From contig CAZRWW010000021.1 in the NCBI GenBank assembly GCA_964603725.1, forward strand, positions 5,811 through 69,810: a stretch of DNA of 64,000 nt. The letters run 5' to 3'. The notes below the pieces were generated by a model, which was given only the letters and a program-made list of their open reading frames with translations, was not told where the DNA came from and searched no databases. The number at the start of each line of letters is the position of its first letter. Position 1 is the stretch's first letter. The position numbers and the translations under genes were made by a program. Positions 26,062 through 34,730 of the stretch are shown here, in pieces. This DNA comes from CAZDKK01 sp964603725 (GTDB lineage Bacteria; Eisenbacteria; RBG-16-71-46; CAIMUX01; WJJG01).

Positions 26062-27029
26062 GGCCGCCCCTGGTTCCCTTGCTCCGCGGACAGGATCGAG
26101 GCCATCCAGATCATCATCTCCCGCAGGCCCTGCTCGAGCCCCACCCGCGGGCGAAACCCCAGCGCCTCCCGCGCCCGGGTCGTGTCCGCCTCGGTCGAGC
26201 GCGGATCGCCCGGCTGGCGGGGTCCCCACACGATCTGGGCCCGCCGCCCGGCCAGCGTCTCGAGGATTGCGATCGCGTCGCGCACCGAGGCGGGCGCGCC
26301 CCCGCCGATGTTGTACACCTCTCCCGGCCGCCCGTGTTCGAGCGCCAGCAGATTGGCCGCGACGGCATCGGCCACATAGGTGAAATCCCGCACCTGCCGG
26401 CCGTCGCCGTAGACCTCCAGCGTCTCGCCCAGGGTAATCGCCCGCGCGAAACGATGAAAGGCCATGTCGGGCCGCTGGCGGGGCCCGAAGACGGTGAAAT
26501 AACGCAGGCAGACGATCGGCAGCTCGAAGTTGGCGTGGTAGGCGGCCGCCAGCGCCTCGGTCGCCAGCTTCGAGACGCCGTACGGCGAGACCGGCCGCCG
26601 CGGGGCGTCCTCGGGGGTCGGGCCTCCGGCGGCCTGCCCGTAGACCGAGGAGCTGGAAGCGATGACCGCCTTGAGCGCCGGTCGCGCGCGCAGCCCCTCC
26701 AGCAGTCGCTGGGTGGCGGCGACGTTGGCGCGCACGTAGACCTGGAAGTCGGCGCCCCAGCTGCTGCGCACCCCGGGGCGCGCCGCCTGGTGGAAGACCC
26801 GGTCGGCCCCGTCGAGGAGCCCGCCCAGGTCGGTCTCGAGCAGGTCGGCCTCGCGGAAGGCGAAAGCCGGGTGCGCCCGCAGGCCGGCCAGGTTGGCTTC
26901 CTTGAGACGGCGGTCGTAGTAGGGGTCGAAGTTGTCGATCCCCCGCACGAGGTGGCCTTCGGCGAGCAGCGCCGCGCAGAGGTGCGAGCCGATGAATCCA
27001 GCCGCCCCCGTGACCACGGCGACCCCCAT
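26058..27029 (-). CDS. NAD-dependent epimerase, UDP-glucuronate 4-epimerase-like
   Basis: A 323-residue extended SDR. VTGAAGFIGSHLC binds NAD, SSSSVYG and the catalytic YGVSK are in place. The stretch GIDNFDPYYDRRLKEANL and FTVFGPRQRPDMAF resemble CapI/GAE UDP-glucuronate 4-epimerases (which have YYD..LK and GRPDMA) more than GalE. With the UDP-xylose synthase it would form a branch at UDP-glucuronate, giving UDP-galacturonate and UDP-xylose. The substrate is inferred. ATG 27029 shares one base with the preceding stop. Confidence 0.8.
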   Translation of the reverse strand: MGVAVVTGAAGFIGSHLCAALLAEGHLVRGIDNFDPYYDRRLKEANLAGLRAHPAFAFREADLLETDLGGLLDGADRVFHQAARPGVRSSWGADFQVYVRANVAATQRLLEGLRARPALKAVIASSSSVYGQAAGGPTPEDAPRRPVSPYGVSKLATEALAAAYHANFELPIVCLRYFTVFGPRQRPDMAFHRFARAITLGETLEVYGDGRQVRDFTYVADAVAANLLALEHGRPGEVYNIGGGAPASVRDAIAILETLAGRRAQIVWGPRQPGDPRSTEADTTRAREALGFRPRVGLEQGLREMMIWMASILSAEQGNQGRP

Positions 27030-29629
27030 CAGCGCGCTCCTCCCCCGGCGCCGACCGCTCGCCCCGCCGCCTCCGGCGCCTCGCCCTCGCCGGCGGGGGC
27101 CCCCGGCCGGCGCCGGCCGCCGCCCGGGGCGCGCAGCTCCTCGAGCGCCCGGCGGGTCTGCTCATCTTGCGGGTGGCGCTCGAGCCAACCCTCGATCAGC
27201 TGGATCGCCTCCTCCTTGCGGTCCTCGCCCCACAGGAAGGTGAAGAGGTACCGATAGGTGTCGAAATCCTCCGGGTTCTGGCGGATCGACTCGCGGTAGA
27301 CCTGCTCGGCCTCGTCCGGCCGGTTCTGGCCGGTCAGCGCCTGCGCCAGCAGGCTGTAGGTCTCGGGCGTCCGGTCGCCCACCGCCAGCAGCTGCCGGAA
27401 AGTCGACTCGGCCCGGGCGTACTCCTGCCGCTCGAGCCACAGGTAGCCCTTCGTGTAGAGCACGCCCGAGAAGGCCGGATTGATGCGGCCGGCATACTCG
27501 AGGGCCGCCAAGGCGCGCTCGTCGTCCTGATGGCGCAGCCAGTGGTGGGCGCAGCGGACGTAGGCCGCGACGTAGTTCTGGATGAGTTTGCGGGCGTTGT
27601 CGTCCTTGTAGACGCTGGTGTCGTAGTTGCCCTGGGCATCGAGCAGGCCGCGATAGAGGAAGACCTCGCGCAGGTTCTTCCAGGTCTTGTCGACATCGAT
27701 GCGGTCGACCTCGCCCTCCTCGTCGTCGACGCGGAAGACGAGCCCCTCCATCACGAGCTGTTTTTCGAGCCCCATCTGATCGGGGACCGTCACCGCCAGG
27801 TAGATGGTCCGCTCCCGGTTCACCTCCAGGATGTGGTCGACCATCAGGTCCTTGACCAGCACGATCTTGCCGTCCGGCGTGTAGAAGCCGCGCAGCATGT
27901 CGATGCGATCGTCCGGCACGGTGATCTTCACCTTGGGGTTGTCGTCGCGCAGTTGGCGGATGTACCAGGGCGTGTTGAGCAGACTCAGGTTGACCACCCG
28001 CACGTCCTTGCGGATGCCTTCCACTTCCTGCAGGTACCAGAGCGGGAAGGTGTCGTTGTCGCCGTTGGTGAAGAGGATGGCGTTCGGTTCGAGCGGCACC
28101 AGCATGTTGTGAGCGTAGTCGCGGGCGACCAGGAAGCCCGTGCGGTCGTGCGTGTACCAGCCATGGCCGATGGGCAGGACCGACAGGACGCACAGGACCC
28201 CCACCGTGCCGAGGCCGAACAGGCTTCCGCCCGGCGGTTCGATCAGGCGCCCCTCCTCGACCCGCGGCTCGCCCCGCAGCCAGGTGGCCAGCGTCGCCGC
28301 CCCCAAGCCGATCCAGACGGCGAAGAACTGGAAGCCGGCGACAAAGAAATAGTCGCGATCGCGCACCTCGTCGGTCTTGAAGTTCAGATAGAAGACAAGA
28401 AAGATCGTGGTCATGAAGATCAGCGTCAGCATGAGAATGAAGCGTCGCCGATCGCGGAACGCCTGGCCGACCGCGCCGACCACGCCGATCATGAACGGCA
28501 GCATCATCCCCAACCACGCGGGCCGGATGCCCAGGTGGTACTGGTCGTACCAGTAGCGCCAGAAGTGCTTGGTGAACTGCACGCTCCAGGGCGCTTGGCG
28601 CACCTCGAAGGGGTTGGCCGGCTTGTACTGGTCGCGCGAGAGCACCAGCCACAGATCCTGCCAGGTGGCCGGAGCGGCTTCATTGATCGGCGGATGCATG
28701 CGCGCCCGCACGAGCAGGAAGAGCTGCACCGATAGCCCCACCAGCGCCAGCGCCAGCATCCAGTAGACCAGGTTGTGCGAGCGAATGAAGCGGCGGGCGC
28801 TGTGCTGCCGGTGCAGGACCAGCGGGGCGATGTAGACGGCCGCCCCCAGCACCAGCCCCAGCTCAGGCGGCGCACCCAGTCCGGGCGTGACGATGAAGAA
28901 GGTCGCCAGGGCGGCGCCGAACCAGACGACCGCCCGCAGCAGATCGCCGTTGAGCACCGTGCCGGCCGAAATCAGCAGCACGAAGATCAGAATCGGCGGG
29001 CCGACCAGGAACGTGCCCATGTGGATGCCGATCGACACGAAGAGCAGGTAGCCGATGAGGAGCAGCAGGTTGTGGTTGTGACCGCGGGAGCGCCCGGCCG
29101 CATCGGGCCGGCCCGACTCCTCCCACTTGAGCACGAGCCACACGCACAGGACCATCACCAGCGAGCTCAGGGCGTAGACCTCGGCCTCGACCGCGTTCTC
29201 CCAGAAGGTGCGCCCGAAGGCGGTGAAGAAGGCGCCGGTGACTCCGGCCCCCACGGCGATGAGGTCATCCAGCCGGCCCTGCGGGCGCCCGCGCCACCAG
29301 GCGCGCACCAGCTTGACGATCACCAGGAAGGTGAAGAGCGCGGCCAGGCTGGAGGCCAGCGCGGAGAGGTAGTTGACGCGCGCCGAGATCTGGCTGATCG
29401 GGAACATGGTGAAGATCTTGCCGATCAGCACATAGAGCGGCGTGCCCGGCGGGTGCGGGATCCCCAGGACGTAGGAGGTGGCGATGAACTCGCCGCTGTC
29501 CCAGAAGGGCGCGCTCACGGTGAGCGTCAGCAGATAGACGATCTGCGTGACGACGAACACCAGCAGGCCGCCCAGCCAGACCGGGTCCCTGAGCCGCTCG
29601 CTCCATGAGGTCTTCAGCGCGCTTTCCAT
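27029..29629 (-). CDS. DUF2723/TMEM260-like GT-C glycosyltransferase with C-terminal TPR repeats
   Basis: An 866-residue inner-membrane protein with about ten hydrophobic helices in residues 15-480 and a soluble part after that. The first loop carries FWDSGEFIATSYVLGIPHPPG; its Asp/Glu pair is the GT-C type acidic motif of DUF2723. Human TMEM260 of this family O-mannosylates Ig-like IPT domains. The soluble part has TPR-like helices at about 700-840 (YAGRINPAFSGVLYTKGYLW region, AEQVYRESIRQNPEDFDTY) and ends in a Gly/Arg-rich tail. The donor is probably a polyprenyl-phosphate sugar from the nearby GT2 genes. The gene starts 16 bases inside the end of the GT4 gene. Confidence 0.88.
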   Translation of the reverse strand: MESALKTSWSERLRDPVWLGGLLVFVVTQIVYLLTLTVSAPFWDSGEFIATSYVLGIPHPPGTPLYVLIGKIFTMFPISQISARVNYLSALASSLAALFTFLVIVKLVRAWWRGRPQGRLDDLIAVGAGVTGAFFTAFGRTFWENAVEAEVYALSSLVMVLCVWLVLKWEESGRPDAAGRSRGHNHNLLLLIGYLLFVSIGIHMGTFLVGPPILIFVLLISAGTVLNGDLLRAVVWFGAALATFFIVTPGLGAPPELGLVLGAAVYIAPLVLHRQHSARRFIRSHNLVYWMLALALVGLSVQLFLLVRARMHPPINEAAPATWQDLWLVLSRDQYKPANPFEVRQAPWSVQFTKHFWRYWYDQYHLGIRPAWLGMMLPFMIGVVGAVGQAFRDRRRFILMLTLIFMTTIFLVFYLNFKTDEVRDRDYFFVAGFQFFAVWIGLGAATLATWLRGEPRVEEGRLIEPPGGSLFGLGTVGVLCVLSVLPIGHGWYTHDRTGFLVARDYAHNMLVPLEPNAILFTNGDNDTFPLWYLQEVEGIRKDVRVVNLSLLNTPWYIRQLRDDNPKVKITVPDDRIDMLRGFYTPDGKIVLVKDLMVDHILEVNRERTIYLAVTVPDQMGLEKQLVMEGLVFRVDDEEGEVDRIDVDKTWKNLREVFLYRGLLDAQGNYDTSVYKDDNARKLIQNYVAAYVRCAHHWLRHQDDERALAALEYAGRINPAFSGVLYTKGYLWLERQEYARAESTFRQLLAVGDRTPETYSLLAQALTGQNRPDEAEQVYRESIRQNPEDFDTYRYLFTFLWGEDRKEEAIQLIEGWLERHPQDEQTRRALEELRAPGGGRRRPGAPAGEGEAPEAAGRAVGAGGGAR

Positions 29630-30753
29630 GCCGCCATGATCTCCTCAGCCAGCGCCAGCGTCTCGCCGGCGGATCGCTCCCAGGTGAACCGGGCCGCCCA
29701 CTCCTGCCCGCTGCGGCCCATGCGCCACCACAGGTCATCGTTCTCGAGCAGCCGCGCGATGCGGTCGGCCAGCGCGCCGACGTCGCCGTGCGGCACGAGG
29801 TACCCGGTCTCCTCCGGGCGCACCGATTCGCGCAATCCCGGCGCGTCGCTGGCCACGCTGGGAATCCCGAGGGCCGCCGCCTCGATCACCGACAGACCCC
29901 AGCCCTCCTTGGGCGAGGTGTAGACCAGCACGCGCGTCTGCGCGAGCGTCTCGTACTTCTCGGCGCCGCCGCGATAGCCCCAGAAGCGCACGTGCTGCTC
30001 GAGGCCCCGCTGCGCGACCAGGCGCCGCAGCGCGGGCAGGTGGTCACCGTCCCCCACAATCCAGTACTCGGCCTGCGCCACGCGGGCAAGGATTTCCGGC
30101 ATCGCCTCGATCACCAGATCGATGCGCTTGTACTTCTTGACCCGCCCCAGGTAGAGGATCACCGGTCGGGGCGCTTGACCGCCTCGTTCGGGCGGCCGAT
30201 GGAAGTCGTGGTCGAGCCCGCCGCGGATCACGCGCATGCGCGCGGGCGCGATGCCGCGCCGGCGCAGGTCCGCGAAGGTGGTGTCGGAGAGCACCGAGAA
30301 CCGGCACCGGCGGTAGACGAGCGGGATGAACCGCTCCCAGAAGTAGACATAGCAGGCCAGCGGGAAGGCCGCCTGCTGGAAGACCGTCGTGCCGAACAGG
30401 TGGGGCACGACCGCCAGGACCGGCGCGCGCCGCTGGTAGAACGGCGTGAAGAAGGGGATCTTGTTGACGTCCTCGACGACCAGGTCCACGGGCTCCCGGG
30501 CGAGCAGGCGCCCGAGCATGCGGGGCGCCACGAAGTTGAAGGTGTACTGGTTGCCCCCCCGCACGATGCGCATGCCCTCGATCTCGTCCTCGCGGGGGGC
30601 TCCCGGCCAGTGCCCGGTGATGAAGGTGACCCGGTGGCCGGCGGCGGCGTAGCGACGGAAGATCTCGTAGAGGATGACCTCCGCCCCGCCGAATTCGGGG
30701 TGCCGGATGTCGCGGTAGCTGATGACCGCAAAGCTGTAGGTGCGCTTCGTCAC
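29614..30753 (-). CDS. GT4 family glycosyltransferase
   Basis: A cytoplasmic GT-B enzyme of 379 residues. HPEFGGAEVILYEIFRR is the usual N-terminal glycine loop region, VILYLGRVKKYKRIDLVIEA starts the donor domain (parts ILYLGRVKKYKR), and EGWGLSVIEAAALGIPSVAS contains the GT4 EX7E motif. The GTG at 30753 overlaps the methyltransferase stop as GTGA. Its sugar and acceptor cannot be told from the sequence. It likely adds a hexose to the glycan built by this operon. Confidence 0.88.
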   Translation of the reverse strand: MTKRTYSFAVISYRDIRHPEFGGAEVILYEIFRRYAAAGHRVTFITGHWPGAPREDEIEGMRIVRGGNQYTFNFVAPRMLGRLLAREPVDLVVEDVNKIPFFTPFYQRRAPVLAVVPHLFGTTVFQQAAFPLACYVYFWERFIPLVYRRCRFSVLSDTTFADLRRRGIAPARMRVIRGGLDHDFHRPPERGGQAPRPVILYLGRVKKYKRIDLVIEAMPEILARVAQAEYWIVGDGDHLPALRRLVAQRGLEQHVRFWGYRGGAEKYETLAQTRVLVYTSPKEGWGLSVIEAAALGIPSVASDAPGLRESVRPEETGYLVPHGDVGALADRIARLLENDDLWWRMGRSGQEWAARFTWERSAGETLALAEEIMAAWKAR

Positions 30754-31574
30754 GCCCCCGGCCCCCCTTTCCGCGCACTCGCCGCCCCCGCCTGAAGGAC
30801 TGGGCTTGGGGGACGCCGTCCCAGGGCGTTCACCATGGCGAAGGTGAGGGGGCCGAGCCGCGTGTCGCGCAGACGCGCCCGCAGCCGCCGCAGCAGCGCT
30901 CCGACCAGGGGCACCTCGGGGGGCTGCAGGGGCAGCCGGGCCACGCGGGCGCGCCTCAGCCCGTAGCGCAGCGACCGGTACCAGAACCCCGGCACCATCC
31001 AGTCGCCCCCGATGCGCCGGATCTCGAACCCGGCCGAGCGCATGAGCCGCGCGAGCTCGCCGGGCGAGAACTCCGTCTCCCAGCCTGCGAACCAGCGGTT
31101 GAGCCCGATCAGCACGTGCTTGACCGCCGTGTAGATGTGGTACCGCTGCGGCACGTCGATCAGGCAGTGCCCGCCGGGCCGCAGCACCCGGTAGTTCTCC
31201 CGCACCAATGGCAGCGGATCGCGAAAGTGCTCCATCAGCCCCTGGTGGAAGACCAGGTCAAAGGTCTGATCGCGAAACGGCATCCGTTGGCCATCGGCGC
31301 AGACGCACAGGATGCCGACGGCGGCCGCCCGGGCCTGCTCGCGCACGACGCCCAGGGAGCTCATCACGTAGTCGACCACGATCACCCGCGCCCCGCGCCG
31401 GGCCAGGGCCACCGAGTCGCGGCCGCTGCCCGCCCCCACCTCCACGACCAGCCGTCCCTCCATCGGCAGATCCGTGAGCTGGGAGAGCAGGCGGTCATCG
31501 TTCGAGTAGGTCTCCTCGACCTCTCGGTGATCGCGCCACCACCTGTTCCAGTGCTCCGGCGTCGACGCCCGCAT
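30750..31574 (-). CDS. SAM-dependent class I methyltransferase
   Basis: A 274-residue methyltransferase from ATG 31574 (MRASTPEHWNRWW), preceded by AGGGAAG. An upstream GTG at 31622 would place the start inside the probable promoter, so I rejected it. SAM motifs: VVEVGAGSGRDSVAL (motif I), VIVVDYVMSSL (acidic end), FDLVFHQGLMEHF and LRPGGHCLIDVPQ. The C-terminal part is basic and has no membrane helix. As first gene of the glycan operon it may methylate a sugar or a lipid-linked intermediate; the target is unknown. Confidence 0.82.
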   Translation of the reverse strand: MRASTPEHWNRWWRDHREVEETYSNDDRLLSQLTDLPMEGRLVVEVGAGSGRDSVALARRGARVIVVDYVMSSLGVVREQARAAAVGILCVCADGQRMPFRDQTFDLVFHQGLMEHFRDPLPLVRENYRVLRPGGHCLIDVPQRYHIYTAVKHVLIGLNRWFAGWETEFSPGELARLMRSAGFEIRRIGGDWMVPGFWYRSLRYGLRRARVARLPLQPPEVPLVGALLRRLRARLRDTRLGPLTFAMVNALGRRPPSPVLQAGAASARKGGPGA

Positions 31575-31612
31575 TTCGCTTCCCTGACCGTCATAGAACC
31601 TAAATTCGACGA

Positions 31613-31641
31613 AGGTTAGCACACGCCCTCCCGGGGGTCAA
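31613..31641 (-). promoter_or_regulatory. probable promoter of the surface glycan operon
   Basis: TTGACC, 17 bases, TAACCT on the minus strand, with a predicted start about 30 bases before the methyltransferase ATG. Three bases upstream of the -35 box is a homopolymer of 12 (C on this strand, 31645-31656). Confidence 0.6.
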
Positions 31642-31644
31642 CGC

Positions 31645-31656
31645 GGGGGGGGGGGG
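31645..31656. repeat. G12/C12 homopolymer next to a -35 box
   Basis: Twelve G on the plus strand, ending three bases from the -35 hexamer of the glycan operon promoter. Tracts of this length slip during replication in many bacteria. The length should be treated as approximate because assemblies also misjudge such runs. Confidence 0.8.
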
Positions 31657-31739
31657 GCCGCTGCCCTGGGAAGGCCTCTCGCTGACTACAACGCCCCAAC
31701 GGCCAGGAGCGATCGGCGCCCCCGGCGGGGTTGGCGGGG

Positions 31740-32222
31740 TCAGACGCCCTGGGCGCCTTTCGCCGCGCGCGTGCGCCCGGCGGCCTTGAGCTCGGCGCGC
31801 CGCGCGCCGTGGGCGATCGGGTCCAGCACGCCGTTCACGAACGAGGCCGCGCCCTCGTCGCCGTAGCGGTGGGCCAGGCGCAGGGCCTCGTCCAGCACGA
31901 CCTGTGCGGGCGTCTCGCGCATGAAGAGCAGCTCGGCGGTGGCCAGCCGCAGGAGCGCCCGCTCGATGTAGCCCAGCCGCGCGAGGTCCCAGTTCTCGAG
32001 CTGGGCGCTGATGGCGTTGTCGATCCGCCGGCGGTGGCGCAGGCAGTGATCGACCAGCGCGGCCGCGTGGTCGCGGCCGTCCTGCGTGAAGCGGAAACGA
32101 CCAAAGGCGTGCTGCAGGATCTCACCGGCGTCGTCGCCGGTGATGTCGGCCTCGTAGAGGACGCGCATCGCCAGGTCGCGGGCCTTGGGGCGCCCGCCGC
32201 GGCGCTCGGACGGTGAGCTCAC
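31740..32222 (-). CDS. nusB: transcription antitermination protein NusB
   Basis: RNA-binding antitermination factor that joins NusE (S10) on boxA RNA of rRNA leaders. It has 160 residues from GTG 32222 (VSSPSERRGGRPKARDLAM); the frame continues upstream as a shadow of ribH. The all-helical NusB pattern is visible: KARDLAMRVLYEADI, IDNAISAQLENWDLARLGYIERALLRLA (parts) and ETPAQVVLDEALRLAHRYGDEGAASFVNGVLD. Position after ribH is a very common arrangement. A basic tail of about 20 residues follows. Confidence 0.95.
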   Translation of the reverse strand: MSSPSERRGGRPKARDLAMRVLYEADITGDDAGEILQHAFGRFRFTQDGRDHAAALVDHCLRHRRRIDNAISAQLENWDLARLGYIERALLRLATAELLFMRETPAQVVLDEALRLAHRYGDEGAASFVNGVLDPIAHGARRAELKAAGRTRAAKGAQGV

Positions 32223-32232
32223 CTTGCGCCCC

Positions 32233-32799
32233 CTAGCGCCGGCCCGCGCGCTGAGCCCGTCCCCGGCGCCCCGCGTGCCCGGCCTGCCCCGCGGCCGGCG
32301 CCGGCGTCGCGCGCTCACCCGCGGCCGCGCCGCGGCGGCCGGTGCGTAGCAGGTGGACCATCTCGATGCCGGCCTGCGCGGCCTCCCAGCCGCGGCCCCC
32401 GCCCTTGACGCCGGCCCGCTCGATCGCCTGTTCCATCGTCTCGGCGGTGATGACGCCGAAGATGGCCGGCCGGCCCGTTTCCCAGCCCACCTTGGCCACG
32501 CCCATCGAGACTTCCTTGGCGATGTAGTCGAAGTGGGTCGTGTCGCCGCGAATGATGCAGCCCAGGCACAGGCCGAGGTCGTAGTCGCCGGTCGCCAGAC
32601 GGTGCCGCGCGACCAGGGGCAGCTCGAACGAGCCGGGGACCCAGAACAGGTCCACCTCGCCCGCGGGGCAGCCGTGCTGCGCCAGACACTCCAGCGCGCC
32701 CTCGACCAGGCGCTGCGTCACGACCTTGCCATAGCGGCTGGCGACGAGGCACACGCGCAGGCCGCGCGCGTCCAGTGGTGGCAGGTACTCATGGACCAT
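32233..32799 (-). CDS. ribH: 6,7-dimethyl-8-ribityllumazine synthase RibH
   Basis: Penultimate enzyme of riboflavin synthesis, condensing the pyrimidine intermediate with 3,4-dihydroxy-2-butanone 4-phosphate; it forms pentamers or 60-mers. ATG 32799. Conserved parts: VASRYGKVVTQRLVEGA, VPGSFELPLVA, CLGCIIRGDTTHFDYI with the catalytic histidine region, and FGVITAETMEQAIERAG. The enzyme core ends near residue 152 and a basic Ala/Arg/Gly tail of about 36 residues follows, so the protein is 188 instead of about 155 residues. Confidence 0.97.
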   Translation of the reverse strand: MVHEYLPPLDARGLRVCLVASRYGKVVTQRLVEGALECLAQHGCPAGEVDLFWVPGSFELPLVARHRLATGDYDLGLCLGCIIRGDTTHFDYIAKEVSMGVAKVGWETGRPAIFGVITAETMEQAIERAGVKGGGRGWEAAQAGIEMVHLLRTGRRGAAAGERATPAPAAGQAGHAGRRGRAQRAGRR

Positions 32800-32866
32800 G
32801 AACCGACTTCCTCCCTGTTGGCAGCTCGCGATTGCGCATCGCGAGCCCGCATCTCAGTTCCGAATC

Positions 32867-34108
32867 CTAAACGTGATCCGCTTCGAGCCGATGACCGAGC
32901 TTGTTCTTCTTCGCCGCCAGATAGCGCTGGTTGTGCTCATTGGGCGCCACCACCAGCGGCAGGCACTCCACGATCTCGAGCCCATGGCCCTCCAACCCGA
33001 CCCGCTTGGAGGGGTTGTTGGTCAGCAGCCGGATCTGGCGCAGCCCCAGCCAGCGCAGGATCTGGGCCCCCACCCCGTAGTCGCGCTCGTCGGCCCGAAA
33101 ACCCAGCCGCAGGTTGGCCTCGACCGTGTCGAGGCCCTGATCCTGCAGATGGTAGGCGCGCACCTTGTTGGCCAGCCCGATGCCGCGCCCCTCCTGGCGC
33201 ATGTAGAGCAGCACGCCGGCGCCCTCGGCGTCGATGCGCTCGAGCGCCAGCCGCAACTGCTGCCCGCAGTCGCAGCGCAGGCTGAAGAGGGCGTCCCCGG
33301 TGAGACACTCCGAGTGCACTCGCACCAGAGCCGGCGCCTGGGCGCCCACCGTGCCCCGCACCAGAGCGATGTGCTGCTTGCGGTCGACCTCGCTCTCGAA
33401 GGCCAGGATCCGGAAGGTCCCGAACGGGGTCGGCAGCGAGGCCTCGCCCGCCAGGCGCACGAGCGTCTCCGCGCGGCTGCGGTGGGCGATCAGGTCGGCC
33501 ACCGTGATGATCGCCAGATTGAAGCGAGCGGCAAACTGCCGCAACTCGGGCAGCCGCGCCATCGAGCCGTCAGGATTGAGGATCTCGCACAGCACGCCCG
33601 AGGGCTCAAGGCCGGCGAGCCGCGCCAGGTCGACGCTCGCCTCGGTGTGTCCGGCCCGCCGCAGGACCCCGCCCGGCGCCGCGCGCAGCGGGAAGATGTG
33701 CCCCGGCCGCGCGAGGTCGGCCGGCCGGCTGGCGGGATCGACCAGCGCGCGCACCGTGACGGCCCGGTCATGCGCGGAGATGCCCGTCGTGGTGCCGGCC
33801 GCGGCGTCGACGGACACCGTGAAGGAAGTCTGCAGCCGGGCCGTGTTGCGGGTCACCATGAGCGGGATGTCCAGCTCGGCCAGACGCTCCTCGGTCAACG
33901 AAACGCAGATCAACCCGCGCCCGTGCGTGGCCATGAAGTTGATCATCTCGGGCGTCACCCGCTCGGACGCTCCGATCAGATCGCCTTCGTTCTCGCGCGC
34001 TTCGTCGTCGACGACGATGACCAGCCGTCCGGCCCGGATCTCTCGCAGCGCATCCTCGACGCGGTCAAACCCCCGGGGCCCGTCGGGGCCCTCGCGCGAC
34101 TCGATCAC
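32867..34108 (-). CDS. ribBA: bifunctional 3,4-dihydroxy-2-butanone-4-phosphate synthase/GTP cyclohydrolase II RibBA
   Basis: Makes both precursors of riboflavin, from ribulose 5-phosphate and from GTP; 413 residues. GTG 34108 overlaps the ribE stop as GTGA, with GGGAGG five bases upstream. N-terminal RibB half: VVDDEARENEGDLIGAS and RRAGHTEASVDLA. C-terminal RibA half from about residue 210: SECLTGDALFSLRCDCGQQL (zinc cysteines), MRQEGRGIGL and RLLTNNPSK. Both active sites look intact. Located between ribE and ribH. Confidence 0.97.
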   Translation of the reverse strand: MIESREGPDGPRGFDRVEDALREIRAGRLVIVVDDEARENEGDLIGASERVTPEMINFMATHGRGLICVSLTEERLAELDIPLMVTRNTARLQTSFTVSVDAAAGTTTGISAHDRAVTVRALVDPASRPADLARPGHIFPLRAAPGGVLRRAGHTEASVDLARLAGLEPSGVLCEILNPDGSMARLPELRQFAARFNLAIITVADLIAHRSRAETLVRLAGEASLPTPFGTFRILAFESEVDRKQHIALVRGTVGAQAPALVRVHSECLTGDALFSLRCDCGQQLRLALERIDAEGAGVLLYMRQEGRGIGLANKVRAYHLQDQGLDTVEANLRLGFRADERDYGVGAQILRWLGLRQIRLLTNNPSKRVGLEGHGLEIVECLPLVVAPNEHNQRYLAAKKNKLGHRLEADHV

Positions 34109-34728
34109 ATTGCCTCCCTCTCCCGGGCCGCCGCCGCACGGCGGCCGGAAAGCGACTCGACGTACTTGGCCACGAGGTCGACCTCGACATTGACCCGGGT
34201 GCCCGGCCGGTATCCGGCCACGAGCGTCCGGGCGAGCGTCTCCGGAACGATGTAGAGGCGACACAGGCCGCCGCGCAAGGCGCCCACGGTCAGGCTGATG
34301 CCGTCGACGGCCAGGGCCCCCTTGGTCACGACGTAGCGGCGCAGCGCTTCCGGGATCGCGATCGCGAGCACGTGGTTGCCCCGCTCGGGCCCGGAGCGCA
34401 CCACCCTGGCGACGCCGTCCACGTGCCCCTGGACCAGGTGACCCCCCAGGCGGTCCGTGGCCAGCAAGGCCCGCTCCAGGTGCAGGCGCGTCCCCCGGCG
34501 CCACCCGCTCGCCGTGGTGCGTTGCAGCGTCTCCGGCACGGCGGCGGCGGTGAAGGTTCCCGCTGTCGCGTCGACCGTCTCGGCGGTCAGGCAGACGCCG
34601 CTCACCGCCACGGAGTCGCCCGGGCGGATCTCGGAGGCCATCGCCGCCGCGATCTCCAGGCGCGTCCCTCCCGCGAAGGGCCGGACGCCAACCACACTCC
34701 CGATCTCATCGATGAGACCCGTGAACAT
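34105..34728 (-). CDS. ribE: riboflavin synthase alpha subunit
   Basis: Dismutates two lumazine molecules to riboflavin; trimer of two-barrel chains. The 207 residues from ATG 34728 (MFTGLIDEIGSV) match the canonical N-terminus and have GGAGAA 8 bases upstream; the GTG at 34734, overlapping the ribD stop, would add two residues. The two homologous barrels are visible from their repeats (GDSVAVSGVCLTAE versus GALAVDGISLTVG; VNVEVDLVAKYVE at the end). Overlaps ribBA by 4 bases. Confidence 0.96.
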   Translation of the reverse strand: MFTGLIDEIGSVVGVRPFAGGTRLEIAAAMASEIRPGDSVAVSGVCLTAETVDATAGTFTAAAVPETLQRTTASGWRRGTRLHLERALLATDRLGGHLVQGHVDGVARVVRSGPERGNHVLAIAIPEALRRYVVTKGALAVDGISLTVGALRGGLCRLYIVPETLARTLVAGYRPGTRVNVEVDLVAKYVESLSGRRAAAAREREAM

Positions 34729-34730
34729 CG

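Noticed and set aside
20961..31574. Glycan operon as a horizontally acquired island
   Set aside because: Base composition and start-codon habits (GTGA overlaps) look like those of the neighbouring core genes, and no integrase, transposase, tRNA junction or flanking repeat was seen.
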